A stretch of 64,000 nucleotides of DNA, taken from contig JBHGNT010000013.1 in assembly GCA_043228905.1 (NCBI GenBank), positions 19,530,001 through 19,594,000 on the forward strand, read 5' to 3'. Every line of letters starts with the position of its first letter. Within the stretch, counting starts at the first letter, position 1. Below are positions 12,371-24,210 of the stretch, piece after piece. The DNA is from Azolla caroliniana (Eukaryota; Polypodiophyta). The notes under the pieces were generated by a model. It ran no database searches. It worked only from the letters and a program-made list of their open reading frames with translations, and had not been told where the DNA came from. The translations under genes and the position numbers were made by a program.

Positions 12371-13856
12371 CTAAACCTTAACTCAATTCGCAAAGAGTTT
12401 AAAACAGCTTTAAACCACTTAAAAGAAATTCTTTTATCAAGCAACAAACACCATTCGTTACCCTTCTTAAGATCAAATCACTTCACACTAAGATCATGAC
12501 TATGCCATGAAAAGAGGTCCACACCTAAGGTTCAAAAAACCTCACACATCAAACTTCCTAAAATCACATGGGAAGCAAGTAAAAATGGTGAAAGACACAT
12601 ACAAGCAATAGACTTTTGGGTTCCCAATAGATGCAAGATATAAAAACATGGTAAAAACATGGTTTGGAGAATGGAATGTATAACATTTGTTGCATGATGT
12701 GTCGATAAACTCTTCCTTTGAGACTTCTTGCAGAAACTCATGTTCCACATTATATTTACATGTCGCACAACAATCACAATGAGTTCGATGGATTGATAAT
12801 CAATTGAAGTCAATGAGTGAGGATATGAATAATATGAGGGAGAGATTGCCCATGACTTGTTTTAAGTGTGTTGGATCCGAATTCTAGGGTTTTCAAGTTG
12901 CAAAAAGTCATATACAGAGTGAGAAGGGGACCACTTGTCTCACATGAGACTGAGAGGTAGCTAGTACTAATTCCTACTAAAGCTCCCTGATGATACAGCT
13001 GGAATGACATGCAAGCAGCACGAATTGTTGAAGTGGCTCAATGCATAACAATCCGTTTGAAAGTGGATAGGATGGATCAACCATGATGAGTTAGAACACT
13101 CACATATGAAAAGGGAGCTGATACTGAAATATTATCAAATAGCCATCATAATGTATTACAAATTTGACTTGAAACACATATTTACATAGTTCCAAAGAGA
13201 ATAAAAGAACATATAAGGCAGTGAATACATGGTGATATATATAGATACAAAGAAATCGAAATGCATACATAGTACATGCACTCCCACATGGCAATGCATA
13301 GATAATTCATACACAAATTGTGTGATACACACAAAAGACAAGCACATAGTGATACACACACATGCAAACACATAGTGATGTGCACGTATAATGATATACA
13401 TACATACATATAGATATTCATTGTGTATAAAAATGCAATGTGCATTCTGAACATGTAGAGACCAATAATAGAACAACTCTAGAAAAAGATAGTAAAAAAG
13501 AAAATACAACCTTCTGAACTACATGGCATGTATGTATGGTTGCCATGGACTGGATTTTAGCCCTCAAAACTTTCACCTGAAAAAACCTTGTGCTTTCTTT
13601 CACTCAGGGGCTAACAGTGTAACACTGAGAATGTAAAGCAAAGCCAGCCAAATGGATGTAAGGGATAAAATTAATCTGATCCGAACCAACCCAGGGCAGC
13701 AAACCTATATTGATTTTGAATTGTCCATAGTTTGTCCATGGTAAAAACATCAAGAGATGGTTAAAACCATATATCCAGACCCAAACATCGGCCTACAGAA
13801 TCCTTTCCGAACTGCCCCAGCACAAGCCTTGGCGTAACCCAATCCGTCCTAACATT
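12371..13856. other. Spacer and likely 3' UTR of the TPR gene
   Basis: The overlapping minus-strand frames at 13100-13600 are rich in His, Tyr and Cys and come from ATAC/ACAT-type simple sequence. No gene is supported. The last few hundred bases before 13857 probably include the TPR gene's 3' UTR. Confidence 0.4.
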
Positions 13857-14552
13857 CTACGGACGCAACCTCAAAAGCCCAGCTCTGGCATCATCCAACT
13901 CGGGATCTAAACCCAGGGCTCGCTCGTATGACTTCTCGGCATCGGCAAACATCCGGCTCTTCTCTTGGGCCATGCCCAACATACAAAGGACCTTAGGGTT
14001 GTCGGGTGAGATATGGAGCGATCTCTCGAAGTCGGAGATGGCCGCAGCCAGAAGTTTCTTCCGGCCGCCACCGCCACCGCCTTTAAAGGTAGCCAGAAGA
14101 AGGTCGCCTCGCTTGATGAGAGCATCTGCCAGTTCTGAAGGCGAGAGGGTTGGGGCAATTTCCGGGGAGAGGGCAATATCCATAGATCGCAACGCCTCGT
14201 GACCTAACCCTTGTTGGTCGAGAGCCAGGGCTTTCAACACATAGGATGCGGCATCTAGAGGGTCCAGGGAGATAGCTAGGTCTGCCTCTTTGGTTGCTTC
14301 TTTGGCCAATGATCGAGCCTCGGGATTATTCGAGGCATTGCGTGCAGAGTGGGAGAGGGATCTGGATCGCGCGAGGAGTTGGGCACCTTTGATGAAATGG
14401 CGGCTGGCTATAGATTTCTTCCGGCCTCTCGATCGAGAGGCTCCAAAGATCCTCTTGCTCAGGCTCTGAGCGATCCATATAGCAAAGAGGCCTGTCATCA
14501 CTGCAAGTGCCTGCATCCAGAACCCATCTACCATGGTCACCATCACCATCAT
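13857..14552 (-). CDS. Membrane-anchored TPR-like protein, intronless
   Basis: Single-exon frame of 231 aa. Residues about 11-31 are hydrophobic (FWMQALAVMTGLFAIWIAQS), a likely signal anchor, followed by a basic segment with RSRGRKK. Then come TPR-like helices: one pair near 85-130 (ISLDPLDAASYVLKALALDQ) and a clearer one at the C-terminus (SLHISPDNPKVLCMLGMAQ, then AEKSYERALGLDP). A Gly-rich stretch (FKGGGGGGRKK) interrupts the region between. The sequence resembles an uncharacterised plant TPR family; TPRs mediate protein contacts and no enzymatic role can be assigned. Several in-frame ATGs lie at the N-terminus; the one in an ACCATGG context (residue 7) may be the true start. It is more GC-rich than its surroundings. 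Confidence 0.82.
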   Translation of the reverse strand: MMVMVTMVDGFWMQALAVMTGLFAIWIAQSLSKRIFGASRSRGRKKSIASRHFIKGAQLLARSRSLSHSARNASNNPEARSLAKEATKEADLAISLDPLDAASYVLKALALDQQGLGHEALRSMDIALSPEIAPTLSPSELADALIKRGDLLLATFKGGGGGGRKKLLAAAISDFERSLHISPDNPKVLCMLGMAQEKSRMFADAEKSYERALGLDPELDDARAGLLRLRP

Positions 14553-15869
14553 ACATAATCTAGATTTTCAGAACACCATAAACCCAATTTTCCTTTCTTC
14601 TGCTTCTTGCTTCCTCTTCTTTCTGATTTCTGATTTCTGCTTTCCCCTTTCTGATTTCCTTCTGAGATTGTGAGGAGTTTTAATGGCTTTTCTATGTGGC
14701 AGATGGGGCCAATGTGTGGAAGCATTTATCTCATTCACATTATGTGGACCTTCTAACATTTTGGCCATGTCTTTGATCCTTTCACGAGCCCGACAGAAAT
14801 TCGTGTGTATCTATCTACACCCAGCAAGCGGTGCCACGGACTCTTCGATCAATTCAGTTCTCATCTTCTTCGGGCCACATTGTCCATGGATGGCTATATT
14901 TTTGCTCCCTGCAATAGGCCGCCTATCCGATGGGCTTAGGGTTTTAGAGTTTAGGGTTTATCTATGTGACAATTGAACATTCTCTCATCATCGTAGTTCC
15001 TTATGAACATGTTTTGGTCATTGGGAACCCTTTTTGTTGTTCATCGCAAACATGTGTCCTTGATCGTGTCAACTTTCTAACAAGCTTTCCAACTCAACTC
15101 TATCTCTTAAGCTTGTCCTGGGGCTTCTTCTTTTTTTGTTGCTTGCCTTAATGTGAAGGTGATTTCCATCCACTTTCTACTTTTTTTCTTGAAAACACTT
15201 GACCATTTGCTCTTCGAATTGACTTCAAGTTAACAAAGGCACCTCCTTTTATGAAGAATGGTTATGGCTAATCGGACTTATCAACCATTGATGCCCAATG
15301 AGTAAGCCCCAAACCGAGTTGATCGAATGAGCATCGTTAGAACCATAAAGTTCTAGTAGTTTGTAAATGGTGGAGCCAAAAAAGAAGTCGAAAAAAATTG
15401 TTGCTTTTTTCTTTTCATAAAGAGGATTGGGATATATGTTGATCCCATCAACCTACCACTAATTCAAAAAACCTTTTTGGAGTGATCAAAAATTGAGACG
15501 GGACAATGACTACGTTCTAAATTGTATGAGCATGAATGCTTAACATCCCAAAATGCACTATCTATCATAGTTATGCTTCTTATCGTATCAAAACTCTTAC
15601 CACATCGAGTTAGATGGGCTTTGATGGAGACGGTTTGATGAGGTAAACTACAATGTTTAATGCATTCGCCCAAAATCTTGAGTTGAATCTTGCACGTGTG
15701 TGTGTGTGTGTGGAACTAGAATAGTAGGGATTTTAACCTACAATCGGTTTGTTCTAGAAGGATCATATTTAATTTGGTGTTATGTCATGCTCAACTAGGC
15801 AAATAACAAACATTAGGTGTGCTTGGATTTCGAGAAACCATGAAAATTTTGTCGAAGGTGAATATGAGA

Positions 15870-15908
<39 letters not shown>

Positions 15909-17372
15909 AAATAGAATAGTAGGGATTTTAGCCTACAATCGATTTGTTCCAAAAGGATCATATTTAATTTGGTGTTATGTCATGCTCAACTAGGCAAATA
16001 ACAAACGTTACGTGTGCTTGGATTTCGAAAAACCATGAAAGTCTTGCTGAAGGTGAATATGAGAAGACTACTTTACGTGAATTAAAGATCCACGATGTGT
16101 TTTGAAGAGAGGTCAAAGTGTTTGTAAAATGGGTTCTTATGGCATGACCACATACAAATGTCGAAGTGCAATGGATTTTGCATGTTTTTTTTGTTACTTG
16201 GGGCAATAAATAATCCATCAAAAAAGACACAATTGTTAAACATAATGGAGCTTAGGTAATGGTCAAGATTATCGATCAAAATTGTCCATTTTAAGACACG
16301 TTACAAATGAATCTTTTGGTGGCCTACAACTTTGTGGATCTCACCAAGTAATTGATTATGTTCCCCTATGCCTCTGGTAAACAAATGAGGAAGTATGAAG
16401 TCTTGCTAGAGTGGAATTAGCCACATGATTTTGGCACTCCAATAGTGTCATGAAAACTATAGTTGTATTATTATTACTTGGTTGGAACATACAGTTACAA
16501 GGGTGTACAAAGGTGCAAAATCACCATCATTAAGAGTGGATAATAGCAAGACAATTGTGACTCAACATATTGCCAATATTTTAGCACATGTCCACATATA
16601 TTATTAGTAAATGCATTTCAACAAAAGAATGCTTAATGTCTCATTTCAACTCATTCATATCCCATTTTTAGGCATGCAAAAGGGATGCTAAAGACACTCA
16701 CCCTTACAATGGTCCTACTAGTTTATCATTATTGATAACCATCATCATGAGAATCATATTCAATAAGTTAATCCCATTTTATCTTCCATGAAACTTCTCT
16801 AAGTAGCCTTTGCATCCCCATACCCCGTGCAAGTTCCAGATCAGTGTCCAATGTACCAAAGGATGATGGGTCACAAATAGCTATTTACTCCTAACCCATG
16901 CTACAACACTCGATAACTTTTCGAACTACTCATCGTTCTACAGCAGCTTCATCTTTAAAACCTAGCTAAATCCACTAGAGAAAATTGGACATGCTTACTC
17001 CACCAAAAAATGTGATTGGGTCTTTCAAAATGCCAGACTTCTATGTGCCAACAAGGTTTTCTCTTTCTCTTCCATCAAAACGTGATAAAGGAGTCTTAAT
17101 GAAGTTGAACCAAAAGAAAATACATGAAACACCACTGCTTGCTTCTCTTTCACTTAGTAGAGTCTAGAAAGAAAGATATGCAAGAGTCAACCTTTACATG
17201 CAAACAAGGAAGACTATCATGCCTCTTTTTGAAGCAAACAAAGGACTCAAAACAAGATGTTGGTATCACAATTTTCCATGTATAAATCATCTCCAACAAC
17301 AATCCCATTAGCAATCTCACTACACATTGTATAGAGCCCATTCTCATTGTCAAAGAATGTGTAAGCCTTTAA
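14553..17372. other. Spacer between the TPR and IQD genes
   Basis: The part next to 14552 is the expected TPR promoter, including a pyrimidine-rich stretch near 14590-14660. No other gene is recognised. The GT-anchored duplication at 15.7-16.1 kb is listed separately. Confidence 0.4.
15695..16065. repeat. ~180-bp tandem duplication anchored on (GT)n
   Basis: Copy 1 (15695-15870) and copy 2 (15874-16065) each begin with a GT run (about 18 and 34 bases). Both continue with GGAA.TAGAATAGTAGGGAT, then GGATCATATTTAATTTGGTG, and end with AAGGTGAATATGAGAA. A few percent of sites differ. Confidence 0.85.
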
Positions 17373-18940
17373 CTATCTGAAATGACGACGAAAATCACCA
17401 TTCCAAGAGGCTGATGAATCAAAACTTACTTCATCAAGATATCGACCATACTTCAAGGGTCCAGAGTGTCCTTTCAGGCTAGGGCTTCTTTGAGGACCAA
17501 GTGGTCTAGTTGATTTCAAGGGGCATGGAAATGACAATCTTTTTTTTGCAAAGGATATTGACTCCTCTTGAGTATCAGGCCTTTGTTTTGGTGTACTTTG
17601 AGATCTCACTTTTGCTTTCGATGATCGTGTAGTGGCCATGTAGTTGGGAAGTGTAGAAAAGCTCATGAGACTTTCATCATCTCGTACTGAAGAGCTCCCA
17701 ACACTATGCCTTGAGCTGAACCTTGTAGGCGCCGAAACTAAAGAGGGTGTGTTCCTTCCATCGTCATCAAAATTCCGGCTGCTTCGAGGACTATCTGATC
17801 GTCCATTGTTCGGGATCGGACGGTTCATAGATGGAGTGTTCGGTGAATGACTATAACTAGGCTGCCTTGAGAGCCTAGTCACGATATGTCCTACAGTGTG
17901 ATTCTTTACACTATTTGCCCTCATAATATCTTCAATGTTCTTCTTGGTATACGGAACCTCTAACACATCTTTCTCTATGGCATGACCATCCCAAGATCTC
18001 CCTACCATCCATCTGTCCAACCAGCTCCACTCCGGTTGAGCATTATTACATTGCTCGCTTCGCAAACATGTAGTGTTATAATCGTGGTTTGCTCCCGGTT
18101 TCAAAGGCTAAAAACAAAAGAAGAATGTGTTAAAATCATCATAGAAAAACACCATGCACAAATGAAAGAAGCCTTTTTTACATTCAACAATGGGGATCTT
18201 GCACTAACTCCGATTTTGAAACAAAGTTACAAGTACTTGTTCAAATTGTACCAAAAGAGGCCTTCTCCATTCAATAATGTGGATCTCACACTAACTCCAA
18301 TTTGAGCAAAATTACAAGTTCTTCATATTGTAATGAAAGAGGAGGCATTTTCATTCAACAATGTGTATCTCACACTAACTCAAATTTAAGAAAATTGGCA
18401 AATGCTTCTTCATGTTATCATAATAATGGAAGAAGAGATATCATAAACCATAGGTCTAATGCCCATGACATCGTTATCCATAATCCATGTGGATAAAGGC
18501 CATCCAACCATAAGCAAGCATGTCTATCTCTTAGCTTTAACATTGACTCCAAATCAAGGTTATATGTCTTGTGATACAAGCATAACACACAAGGGAAAGA
18601 GTTATTACCATAGAGGATCTTCTACAGGCAGAATCATTTTGTTTCTTCTGTTTGTGCCAGAGCTCCTCTTGGGTGTGTACTATATGCCTCTCGTCCGACA
18701 TCTTCGATCTTCGTTCCCGCACTCGTGCTTGAGCGCGTACGAGAGCTTGCATACACCGCAATGTTTCTGTTGCTTGACGTCGCACTGAATGCCCGCGAAC
18801 AAGGGCCTGTAGTCTCACCAGACTTTTTAAAGCTCGGAGAGCCCTGCGAGCCTAATATACAGAGAAGTAGGCAATGTTTCAGCCTTGTGGCCTCAGCTTT
18901 GATCACCATAAGTGAATGTATGTGTGTATGTATGTGTATA

Positions 18941-18971
<31 letters not shown>

Positions 18972-20184
18972 ATGTATGTATGTATGTATGTATGTATGGA
19001 TGGATGGATGGATGAAAGGATGCATGTATGTCTGTATGTCTGTATGTATGTATGTGTGTGTATGTATGTATGTCTGTATGTCTGTATGTCTGTATGTCTG
19101 TATGTATGTATGTATGTATGTATGTATCTATGTATCTATGTATCTATGTATGTATGTATGTATGTATGTATGTATGTATGTATGTGTGTCTGTCTGTCTG
19201 TCTGTCTGTCTGTATGTATGTATGTATGTATGTATGTATGTATGTATGTATGTATGTATGTATGTGTGTATGTATGTGTGTGTGTGTGTGTGTGTGTCTG
19301 TATGTATGTATGTATGTATGTATGTATGTATGTATGTATGTATGTATGTATGTATGTATGTATGTATGTATGTATGTATGTATGTATGTATGTATGTATG
19401 TATGTATGTATGTATGTATGTATGTATGTATGTATGTATGTATGTATGTATGTATGTATGTATGTATGTATGTATGTATGTATGTATGTATGTAGTGTTA
19501 GGTTCTAGGTACATTTACCAGATAGCCACGAAAAGCCGCCTGAATTTTGACAGCTGCGCGATCTTCTTTGCTGCGTACACCATAGCTGAAGGAGCCTCGA
19601 GAACGACCTCCTGTCAGCCTTACTACTTCTGCAGCAGCCTGAGCAGCTACAACGGCAGCCTGGGCAGCTGCGGCCGTTGCTTCAGCCACTGCCATTGCAT
19701 GCTTCTTCTCCTCTTCTTCTTCCTCTGAGTTATATATCATGTTCTGGTTCTTTTTCTTCATTACTGACAAAGGAAGAAACCTCTCATTTTTACTTTCCCT
19801 CGCTTGATCTGAAGCATCCTCTTGCAGTGCCCTCGTGCATTTCTCTTCCTCTGATGATTCCTTCACTAATAGTGTCCTTCTCACTGTCCATCTACTCCTC
19901 TTCTCCTTACTCTGAACAGAAGAATTACAGAGATTTTTATGTTCAGATCTAGGTTTGAAACATCAGGGGACATACAAGCAAAAGCCCGCATTTTATTTCC
20001 CACAGAGAAACAATGCATAAATCAAGAGCTCCAAGGGAACTGAGAGGCAGAGAGTGCAAAGTACCTGTGGATCTGTGTTGTTGAGCTGCTTAGCTTCTTT
20101 GTCTGGATCTTTGGACGGTGAGAATGCTTTCTTCACAGCAGTGAACCAGCTACTACTACTACTACTACTACCTTTCTTCCCCAT
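17373..20184 (-). CDS. IQD: IQ-DOMAIN (IQD) calmodulin-binding protein
   Basis: Predicted 496-aa protein. Exons (minus): 20184-20065, 19911-19519, 18851-18609, 18107-17373, all phase 0. It starts [20 protein letters not shown], the usual basic/aromatic IQD N-terminus. The IQ67 domain spans the exon 2/3 boundary, as is typical: [13 protein letters not shown], then [20 protein letters not shown], then [16 protein letters not shown] (about 159-225). After it come the WSWLDRWM block (about 275) and a DUF4005-like C-terminus with [12 protein letters not shown] and KKRLSFP. IQDs are plant-specific scaffolds linking calmodulin to microtubules, plasma membrane and kinesin-light-chain-related proteins. 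An Ala-rich helix ([20 protein letters not shown]) precedes the IQ motif. The exon 3/4 join is the least certain part: the linker after IQ67 is short. Subgroup not assigned. Confidence 0.92.
18180..18420. repeat. Three diverged ~85-bp units in IQD intron 3
   Basis: CATTCAA.AATG.G.ATCT followed by CACTAACTC.AATTT recurs near 18181, 18270 and 18352 with many substitutions. This is an old tandem array inside the intron between the IQD exons ending at 18609 and 18107. Confidence 0.6.
18905..19495. repeat. ~590-bp (ATGT)n compound microsatellite
   Basis: Almost pure tetranucleotide repeat TATG, with blocks of TCTG, TGGA, TATC and (GT)n, all within IQD intron 2 (18852-19518). The final block, roughly 19303-19494, is nearly perfect TATG. 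The tetranucleotide leaves several frames open on both strands (Cys-Met-Tyr-Val or His-Thr-Tyr-Ile polymers); these are not genes. Confidence 0.97.
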
Positions 20185-20369
20185 CTAATTCTTCTCAGAG
20201 AGACATGAAAGGGGGAGCAGGAGCAGGAGCAGGAGCAGGAGGAACAGAGTACTAGCAAGTAGTAGCTTTCCAGCAGACACAAACAGAGAGAGAGAGGAAG
20301 TAGCTTTCTTCAGTGATAGTTCCATAAATTTATAAAACTATGCCTATGATCTATCTGTCATTTAGCATG

Positions 20370-20400
<31 letters not shown>

Positions 20401-20505
20401 TATAATATATACATATATATAATAGTATATATATGTATATATGTACATATTATAATGTGTGTGTATATATATATATATATATATGTATATACATATATAT
20501 AGATT
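20370..20505. repeat. AT-rich foldback upstream of the IQD gene
   Basis: The left arm (about 20380-20425, containing ACACATTATAATATATACAT) is nearly the inverse of the right arm (about 20428-20490, containing ATGTACATATTATAATGTGT), with (TA)n on both outer sides. It lies about 190-320 bp upstream of the IQD start codon. No clear target-site duplication could be read because of the TA flanks. Confidence 0.65.
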
Positions 20506-20551
20506 ATTGGTTGGGAAGAGAATGTTTGAGAGGAGGGGGCATGGCATTACT

Positions 20552-20836
20552 TTAGGTCAAAACATAAGTGGCTCCATGGATCTCATGATTATATTGAGAG
20601 ATCTCGTGTGTTTTCGCCTGTTCTTTCGCATCATTCCTTCCATCGATTCTCTCCTTAGAAGACGTTAATATTTCTTTCTTTCTCTCTCTCAAAACTCCAC
20701 CACCACCCCCCCCCCCCCCGCCTCGGGCATCTCTGTTACAGGACTGTTTTTTTGCCACTGAATCCTCGGTCGTGCTGTTGTTTGAGATGAAGTACTTATC
20801 GGGTTCTGCAGGAACAGTTTGCGTATTGTTGTCCAT
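20552..20836 (-). CDS. Possible small ORF with poly-Gly tract, unrecognised
   Basis: Open for 94 codons from MDNNTQTVPAEPDKYF, part of a longer 156-codon open frame. It has a hydrophilic composition and a poly-Gly tract encoded by an 18-base homopolymer (plus-strand C run at about 20701-20719). No family is recognised. A homopolymer that long in a real exon would be prone to frameshift. This may be chance, or a relic exon. Confidence 0.2.
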   Translation of the reverse strand: MDNNTQTVPAEPDKYFISNNSTTEDSVAKKQSCNRDARGGGGGGGGGVLRERKKEILTSSKERIDGRNDAKEQAKTHEISQYNHEIHGATYVLT

Positions 20837-22933
20837 CGGAGAATCCTCCGAGAAACTTGGAAACTTACAAAACGTTGGCATGGTGTGAGTATGTATGGGT
20901 GCGTGTGCGCACGCATGTGACAATGGCTCGGCTTTTTCATGACCATTCCATGTGTCGACATGGGCATACCTCAACTTGGTTCCCTTCATTTGGAGGATGA
21001 GTGAGGTTGGCATGGCATTCAATTTCCACTACTATTGATGTCTCACCTTTCTCGCTAACTAGTGATAGTGAAGAACTGCCACACCATAGCCATGTAGGCT
21101 CCTCGCTAGAGTTTGTCACCTATGTTATATTAATTGGATCTCTCATTGATATCATAGCCCAATGTTGGCCTACGATTTATATGTCATTGAATCAAATGAT
21201 GTTATCTTCGTGGACACATATGATCTTGCTACATCATAGTAGCTTAGAATTGTAGTAAGCGAACATTGAAGGGAAAATATTTCGCGTGCCCCTTGTATAA
21301 TGGATAACATCAACATTACTCCTTATTCCTAAATATTCCTAGTACCTACATACCCTTGGTCAACAAGTAGAAAAAACCATTTATGGGTTTCATTAACTGA
21401 TTGTATGGATCAATCCAATATTTCATCAAATATATAAGACATTAATATTTTAGATTCTATATTTAACTAAACGCAATGATCTCCATTTTAGGCTTTTTGG
21501 GGCAAAGTTTAGAGAAATGAAGGTATGAATGAGACTTTAGAAATTGGCATAAAAAGAAGGGTAATTAATGCCATATAGGAGCTATTGTGATTGCTAACAC
21601 CAAAACACACAAAGCATTTCCCTTCCAAAAGTTAATTGTTGAACATCAATATATGATGATAACCGAGGAGTTTCATGACCAAAGAGATTTGTTTGTTGAT
21701 AATCGGGTTGGTTGTTTGCCTGAATCCTTCATACAAATTTGGGCTTGCAACATTTTGCCACACCTATGGGATAGCTTCCATAAAGCGACAAACAAAAACC
21801 TACATTATGGTAACCCAAATACCTCTTGTTTTGGCAATAGCATGAGGGCATACAAAAGTGAAATTTCAATTACATGGGTGCCTATGACATTCATTATTTG
21901 GCCGTTAGCTTTGTGCCAAAAACAAGTTCCCATATATATGACTTCACACAAAGGTCTCAATGAAGGGGTGAAGTCGTGTTGACTCTAACCTTCCTAGGGT
22001 ACCCCTCTTTATTGGCATACACTTGGGATAATGTAGGTGTGTCCAATCTTCGTCCATGTGATTGTTCTTATCTTAGTGTACTTTGTGTATCCACTTTGCA
22101 CAATTTGACCCGAATTGATTGATATTTGTGCACAAGATAGATGTAATACATAGCATATAAAGTTTTATTATATATCTAAATAGGAAGAAGGGTTTAATAC
22201 ATTAATGATCTTTACGGAACCCAAAAATGTTTGTTTTGGGAATCTAGGACATCTATGTTGGCAACGACCATTGAAATAGAGAATTAGTTTTGTGGGGAGA
22301 AGTGTGAGTTTTGCTGAATATGGTTGAACTTTGATGTACTTTGTTTGCTAACTAATGTGAAGAGTGGTTTTTTGAAAAAATAAAATAAAATGGATATGTT
22401 ATGTTATAACATGACTAATGCAATTACCTTTACTTCTTCGTTTTCTTTTCCTGTTTTGGGGCTTGGTTGCAATGATCAAGATATTGCCTTTTGCTTTTAC
22501 TCCCTACCCCATTTTGTGTCTTTTGTTGCTGTGTCTTTCTTTCCTCCTCACTCTTGATTATTTCCTTCATTCTCATCCTTTAGTTCATCCATTCTTGCTT
22601 TAATCACAACAATATCATTATCATCAAATAAATCATCGTTGTATACCACATTCACATAATTATTCACATTCCTTTATCAAGGTTTTGGACACCTCACTCT
22701 GTAATCACAAAACGTTAAATAGGTAAAGCCACAAATCCCCCCGAAATGGGCGAAGAAGACGAGAGCAAAAAAAGAAAGAGGTATAAGTAAATGTATCGTC
22801 TTGATTGAACAATGGGTTAATTAGTTTCATTTGGTTGTAATGGGAATTCTTTTATAGACTTTTGGACCTATCCCTATTTATTTGTAAGGTGAATTCACAC
22901 ATCCTTCATATATTGACATTTCATATCTCAAAG

Positions 22934-23059
22934 TATTATCTCTACATATTAACATGTCCACATTCTTATGTGAGGTATTATCTCCACATGTTAACATGTC
23001 CACATTCTTACTCAAGTTATTGTCTCTGCATACTAACATGTTCACATTCTTATGTGGAA
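22934..23059 (+). repeat. 42-bp tandem repeat, 3 copies
   Basis: Units begin near 22934, 22976 and 23018 with TATTATCTC.ACAT and carry TTAACATGTCCACATTCTTA. The period is a multiple of three, which keeps a short frame open. Confidence 0.75.
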
Positions 23060-23217
23060 ACTTAGCATATAATAGGATTCACATGAGTGCTCAACTAGGG
23101 ATTTTAACATATTAAAATATTTATGTAGCTTATTTTAACCAATGCTAGGAATTTATAGACGAGAGGATCTGCAATTAGAGACCTCATTATAGGATGTTGC
23201 CCCTTCGAGGGGTTTTG

Positions 23218-23556
23218 GGGCTATTGTCCTAAATTCTAATCACGTGTGAATACATTGGCAACTAATGTTAGGTGACCTACTAAAGGTAGAATACATATTA
23301 ACGGAGATATTAATCAATGAGTTTAAGATACCGATGGGAAAGTGCAAACTCCTTTATGGTAAATTTGTAAATTAATAATTTGAAAATATGAGGGAGGGAG
23401 TCGACGGTTGGTGCTATTGTCCTAGTTTCTAATCACATGCAAACATATAAGAAACTTATGTTAGGTGACCTACTAAAGTTTTAGATCACATAATAATTGA
23501 TATATTCACAGACCTACCAATGGGAAATTGAAAACTTATTTTAAGAAGATTGTAAA
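23218..23556 (+). repeat. Diverged direct duplication (~190-bp spacing)
   Basis: Copy 1 (about 23218-23375) and copy 2 (about 23409-23556) share GGGCTATTGTCCTA/GGTGCTATTGTCCTA, TTAGGTGACCTACTAAAG and CCGATGGGAAA/CCAATGGGAAA in the same order. Confidence 0.65.
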
Positions 23557-24210
23557 CTAAGTAAAAAAAATTGCTCATATTTGGCATGAAGATAAGTAAA
23601 CCATGACCCACCCCATTGGAACTTTCGGATGCATGTTGACTTAGGCTCTATTATATATTACCCAATATGGTGTTGTAGCCTAATAAACTTAACTATTGCC
23701 AAGCTCAAGTTAGCTACATGGTTGGCCTCCTCAATTGGTTCATGTGAGTGTTGTGTAACATGTATTTGGGATTACAATAAGCCTGTGCTACAATATGTCA
23801 TTGGCCCTGGTGATTGCGACATCTTCTATGAAGCGGGGTTCCTATACACTTTCCAATTGGATCATGGTTGTCATTAGTACCAAAGGAGCAAGTCTATAGG
23901 CAAGAAAAGGGGTAAGGGGGAAAAAACTATTGCTATGTATCTTGTGAAAAGTCACAAATAATGGAGTATAAAATCCACTTCTTTTGCGTGCTTCTTCCGT
24001 TTATCACTTTTGATCTAGAGCTTTAGTATTTTGTATGTATGTATGTATAATGTCTCTAAACAAAAACAAACACACATATCATAATTAAACTTTGACCTTC
24101 ACCCCAAGCAAAGCTTAAAACAACCACACACACTAAGTTTCAACTCTTCCCAATATAGTCATATCCCCCATGCCCTAGAAACTTCCCTAAGTTTCATGCG
24201 TGTTGATCCC

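Noticed and set aside
13156-13509. Cys/Tyr/His-rich minus-strand frames
   Set aside because: They arise from ACAT/ATAC simple repeats and overlap in several frames.
18912-19728. Long open frames of Cys-Met-Tyr-Val and His-Thr-Tyr-Ile on both strands
   Set aside because: They are translations of the ATGT microsatellite in an intron and have no gene-like composition.
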